From: Erythrobacter sp.
GTDB taxonomy: Bacteria > Pseudomonadota > Alphaproteobacteria > Sphingomonadales > Sphingomonadaceae
DNA length: 9,560 nt
Assembly: GCA_002695185.1 (NCBI GenBank)
Contig: NZOF01000080.1
Coordinates: 1-9,560, forward strand
Reading direction: 5' to 3'
Positions 7,897-9,560 of this stretch are shown here, in pieces. The notes under the pieces were generated by a model. The model saw nothing but the letters and a program-made list of their open reading frames with translations. It ran no database searches and was not told where the DNA came from. A program made the translations under genes and the position numbers. Position 1 is the first letter of the stretch; each line of letters opens with the position of its first letter.

Positions 7897-8232
7897 TTAG
7901 CCGACACAGACGTTTTCGGGATCGGCGAAAGTCCATTCGCCATCGCCGGCGGTGAGGGTAGCCTGATTGCGAAGATATTCGTCTTCGCCGAGTCCGAATT
8001 CGCAGACGACGTCGGGCGAGCCCATGCCGGCCCGCTTGCACACTGCGGTGTTTACGGGGTCTTCATCCGGACAGGCTTCCGCGTACTTTGCCGAGAAGAA
8101 CGCCTGGTCGGGGGCGGCAAGTGTTTCAACCGGTTCGGGCGCGGCAACCTCGGCCGGGGTCGGCTCGGGTGCGGGCTCTTCACCGCAGGCCGCGAGGGCG
8201 AAAACCGGGAGGAGGAGGGCGAGTTTCTTCAC
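7897..8232 (-). CDS. Small cysteine-rich lipoprotein embedded between atpG and atpD, function unknown
   Basis: A 111-residue protein with a type II signal peptide: VKK, a hydrophobic run, then lipobox LAAC with Cys16 as the lipidation site. The mature part begins with a flexible Pro/Glu/Ala linker (17-40), followed by a compact acidic domain with four cysteines (54, 65, 77, 109), enough for two disulfides. It is therefore predicted to be a membrane-anchored envelope protein. I chose the GTG at 8230-8232: AAGGA (8242-8246) lies 9 bases upstream, overlapping the atpG stop, and the signal peptide then starts normally. An ATG at 8262 would add ten non-hydrophobic residues and overlap atpG. I do not recognise the family. 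Its place in the atp operon implies co-expression with ATP synthase, but a cytosolic F1 and an exported lipoprotein do not share a compartment. Confidence 0.8.
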   Translation of the reverse strand: MKKLALLLPVFALAACGEEPAPEPTPAEVAAPEPVETLAAPDQAFFSAKYAEACPDEDPVNTAVCKRAGMGSPDVVCEFGLGEDEYLRNQATLTAGDGEWTFADPENVCVG

Positions 8233-8241
8233 GTCTATTCG

Positions 8242-8246
8242 TCCTT
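8242..8246 (-). promoter_or_regulatory. Shine-Dalgarno AAGGA deciding a GTG start for the lipoprotein
   Basis: AAGGA on the minus strand overlaps the atpG stop codon by one base (8246) and sits 9 bases before the GTG at 8230-8232. No comparable site precedes the alternative ATG at 8262. Confidence 0.6.
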
Positions 8247-9130
8247 TAAAGAGCTTCGGCACCGGCGATGATTTCGATCAGCTCGGTGGTGATGGCTGCC
8301 TGGCGGCTGCGGTTGTACTGGATGGTCAGTTTCTGGATCAGATCGCCTGCGTTACGCGTGGCGTTGTCCATGGCGGTCATCGATGCGCCTTGTTCGGATG
8401 CTTCACGTTCCAGCAGAGCACCGAAGATCTGCGTCTTCACGTATCGGGGCAGCAGGTCCTCGAGGATTTCCTCTTCGCCCGGTTCGTAATCGACCACGGC
8501 GCCATCGCCGGCCATGCCATCTACTCCGTCAGCTTCTGGCGGCGGAACGGGGATGAGCTGATCCACGGTGGGATCCTGCGCCAGGGCCGACTTGAAGATC
8601 GGATAGACGAGATGGGCGACATCGAATTCGCCCTGCTCGAACTGTGCGATCAGATCGTCGGCGATTTCTTCGGCTTCCTCGAAGCCGGGCTGGCGGACTT
8701 CGGAAGTGTCGAAATGCTTGGCGATGCGGTTGGGATAGTCACGCTTGATCGGCGCGCGGCCTTTCTTGCCCACGAGGTAGAAGGTGACGTCCTTGCCTTC
8801 GGCGATCAGCGCCTTCGCCTTGGCCTTGGCAGCCTTGACGATATTGGCGTTGAGGCCGCCGCACAGACCCTTGTCGGTGTTGACCACCACCAGCAGGTGG
8901 CGCTGGTTTGCACCGTTGCCGCGCAGCAGCATCGGTGCACTGTCGCCAGCCACCTTGCTTGCTAGCGATCCCATCACGCCCGAAAGCCGTTCCGCATAGG
9001 GGCGGGCAGCTTCGGCCGCAGCCTGCGCACGGCGCAGCTTGGCGGCTGCGACCATCTGCTTGGCCTTGGTGATCTTCTGGGTCGATTTGACCGAGTTGAT
9101 CCGGCCTTTCAGTTCCTTGAGGCTTGCCAT
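8246..9130 (-). CDS. atpG: F1 ATP synthase gamma subunit (rotor shaft)
   Basis: A 294-residue gamma subunit whose terminal helices form the coiled coil that rotates inside the alpha3beta3 head. The N-terminal helix carries [18 protein letters not shown] (15-32) and the Rossmann-like domain has [10 protein letters not shown] (85-94). An acidic, proline-rich segment (195-222) precedes the C-terminal helix. That helix ends in the family signature [15 protein letters not shown] (280-294). The oddity is Lys24: the aligned residue in E. coli (Met23 in mature numbering), mitochondria and most bacteria is methionine (KITKAM). The codon is AAG on the coding strand and the surrounding frame is clean, so it is not a reading error of mine. 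The start follows the ABM gene stop by 7 bases; the ribosome-binding site is weak. The order gamma, lipoprotein, beta is not the standard one. Confidence 0.97.
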   Translation of the reverse strand: MASLKELKGRINSVKSTQKITKAKQMVAAAKLRRAQAAAEAARPYAERLSGVMGSLASKVAGDSAPMLLRGNGANQRHLLVVVNTDKGLCGGLNANIVKAAKAKAKALIAEGKDVTFYLVGKKGRAPIKRDYPNRIAKHFDTSEVRQPGFEEAEEIADDLIAQFEQGEFDVAHLVYPIFKSALAQDPTVDQLIPVPPPEADGVDGMAGDGAVVDYEPGEEEILEDLLPRYVKTQIFGALLEREASEQGASMTAMDNATRNAGDLIQKLTIQYNRSRQAAITTELIEIIAGAEAL

Positions 9131-9137
9131 ATCTCGT

Positions 9138-9431
9138 TCAGCCTTCCAGCGACTTCACTTCGACGAGCTGGGGTTCCGACTGGAGCCGGTTCTCGTACTT
9201 CGCGAAGACGTCCTTGGTATATTCCTGAGCATGGTGGAAATCGAACGCGTCGCGATCCGCCCACTCTTCGAAAATCATGATCGTGCTCGAACCGTCCGCG
9301 GCGCGGCGCGGTTCGAACGAGATGCAACCGGCTTCGTCACGAGTCGCAGGCACGATGGCGGCCACTGCCTGTGCGGCGGCCTCCATATGCTCCGGCTTGA
9401 CCGGGATCGTGGCGAAGACGGTGTAGCTCAT
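9138..9431 (-). CDS. ABM-fold (antibiotic biosynthesis monooxygenase / putative quinol monooxygenase-like) protein inserted between atpA and atpG
   Basis: A 97-residue protein of typical length for single-domain ABM proteins such as YgiN, which form dimeric alpha+beta barrels. The pattern is characteristic: an opening strand [11 protein letters not shown] (3-13), a long helix (14-27), GCISFE (35-40), a strand ending [16 protein letters not shown] (54-69) with the conserved E-x-W and helix histidines His66/His67, and a final strand (about 88-93). Members oxidise quinols or aromatic polyketides without cofactor, or act as heme or aldehyde-handling enzymes; many have no known substrate. It begins 7 bases after the atpA stop and ends 7 bases before atpG, so it is read from the atp mRNA. 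A link to quinone or redox state of the membrane is attractive but unproven. No clear Shine-Dalgarno precedes it. Confidence 0.82.
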   Translation of the reverse strand: MSYTVFATIPVKPEHMEAAAQAVAAIVPATRDEAGCISFEPRRAADGSSTIMIFEEWADRDAFDFHHAQEYTKDVFAKYENRLQSEPQLVEVKSLEG

Positions 9432-9438
9432 CTCTCGA

Positions 9439-9560
9439 TCAGGCGAACTGCTTGGCGAAAGCCTTCAGCGCGTCGACGACCTTGTTCTTGGTGTCGTCTT
9501 CGAACTTGCCGGTGGTGCGGATTTCTTCGAGCACGCCAGCGTGTTCGGACCGCATGAAGC
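9439..9560 (-). CDS. atpA: F1 ATP synthase alpha subunit (C-terminal end, cut by window edge)
   Basis: The last 39 residues plus stop of the alpha subunit: FMRSEHAGVLEEIRTTGKF, then EDDTKNKVVDALKAFAKQFA ending at TGA 9439-9441. This helical tail, with an Ile-Arg-x(2)-Gly-Lys/Phe-like turn and a terminal A-x-x-F-x-x-x-F-A helix, is the usual alphaproteobacterial AtpA ending. Most of the gene lies beyond the right edge. Its identity is supported by the downstream atpG, atpD and atpC. It is followed after 7 bases by the ABM-fold gene where atpG would normally start. Confidence 0.92.
   Translation of the reverse strand, partial: FMRSEHAGVLEEIRTTGKFEDDTKNKVVDALKAFAKQFA

Noticed and set aside
8233..8262. 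ATG start for the lipoprotein at 8262
   Set aside because: It overlaps atpG, lacks a ribosome-binding site and puts ten non-signal residues before the lipoprotein signal; the GTG at 8232 has a well-spaced AAGGA.
7967..8965. Open frame (332 codons) on the plus strand across the lipoprotein gene and atpG
   Set aside because: It spans two real genes antisense and has no recognisable domain.

Overview
The window (about 60% GC by eye) looks like chromosomal core DNA of an alphaproteobacterium. The gene content and protein wording (AtpG/AtpD/AtpC, a short GlmU-linked HNH protein, an 85-residue epsilon subunit) point to the Sphingomonadales, probably Erythrobacteraceae. That placement is inferred from remembered family features; no search was run. 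There are no tRNA or rRNA genes, CRISPR arrays, insertion sequences or phage genes.

Layout, left to right. (1) 1-215, minus: the N-terminus of an SDR dehydrogenase resembling the (3R)-hydroxyacyl-CoA dehydrogenase domain of multifunctional beta-oxidation enzymes, preceded by a strong 22-bp inverted repeat (237-258). (2) 342-1025, minus: a HAD phosphatase, probably phosphoglycolate phosphatase (gph). It is divergent from (3) glmU, 1086-2468, plus, the bifunctional UDP-GlcNAc synthesis enzyme. (4) 2465-2743, plus: a 92-residue HNH-type protein that has no ATG, GTG or TTG start and seems to begin at a CTG overlapping the glmU stop codon. (5) 2800-4932, minus: a secreted prolyl-oligopeptidase-family peptidase, convergent with glmU-HNH across a bidirectional hairpin terminator. 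(6) 5031-6029, minus: a PAP2-type integral membrane phosphatase/phosphotransferase. (7) 6148-9560, minus: the 3' part of the F1 ATP synthase operon, ended by a clear intrinsic terminator at 6102-6123.

The ATP synthase operon is the most interesting part. In transcription order it reads atpA (3' end only), a small ABM-fold monooxygenase-like gene, atpG, a small cysteine-rich lipoprotein gene, atpD, atpC. Two non-ATPase genes are therefore embedded with spacings of 7 to 31 bases in an operon whose usual core order is atpA-G-D-C. In addition, AtpG has lysine at the near-universal methionine that is Met23 of the E. coli gamma subunit, where the engineered M23K change uncouples the enzyme. AtpC lacks the whole C-terminal helical regulatory domain. 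Together these suggest a lineage-specific variant of F1 coupling and regulation.

The remaining genes are ordinary housekeeping or cell-envelope functions: amino-sugar precursor synthesis, phosphoglycolate salvage, a periplasmic peptidase and a membrane lipid enzyme.
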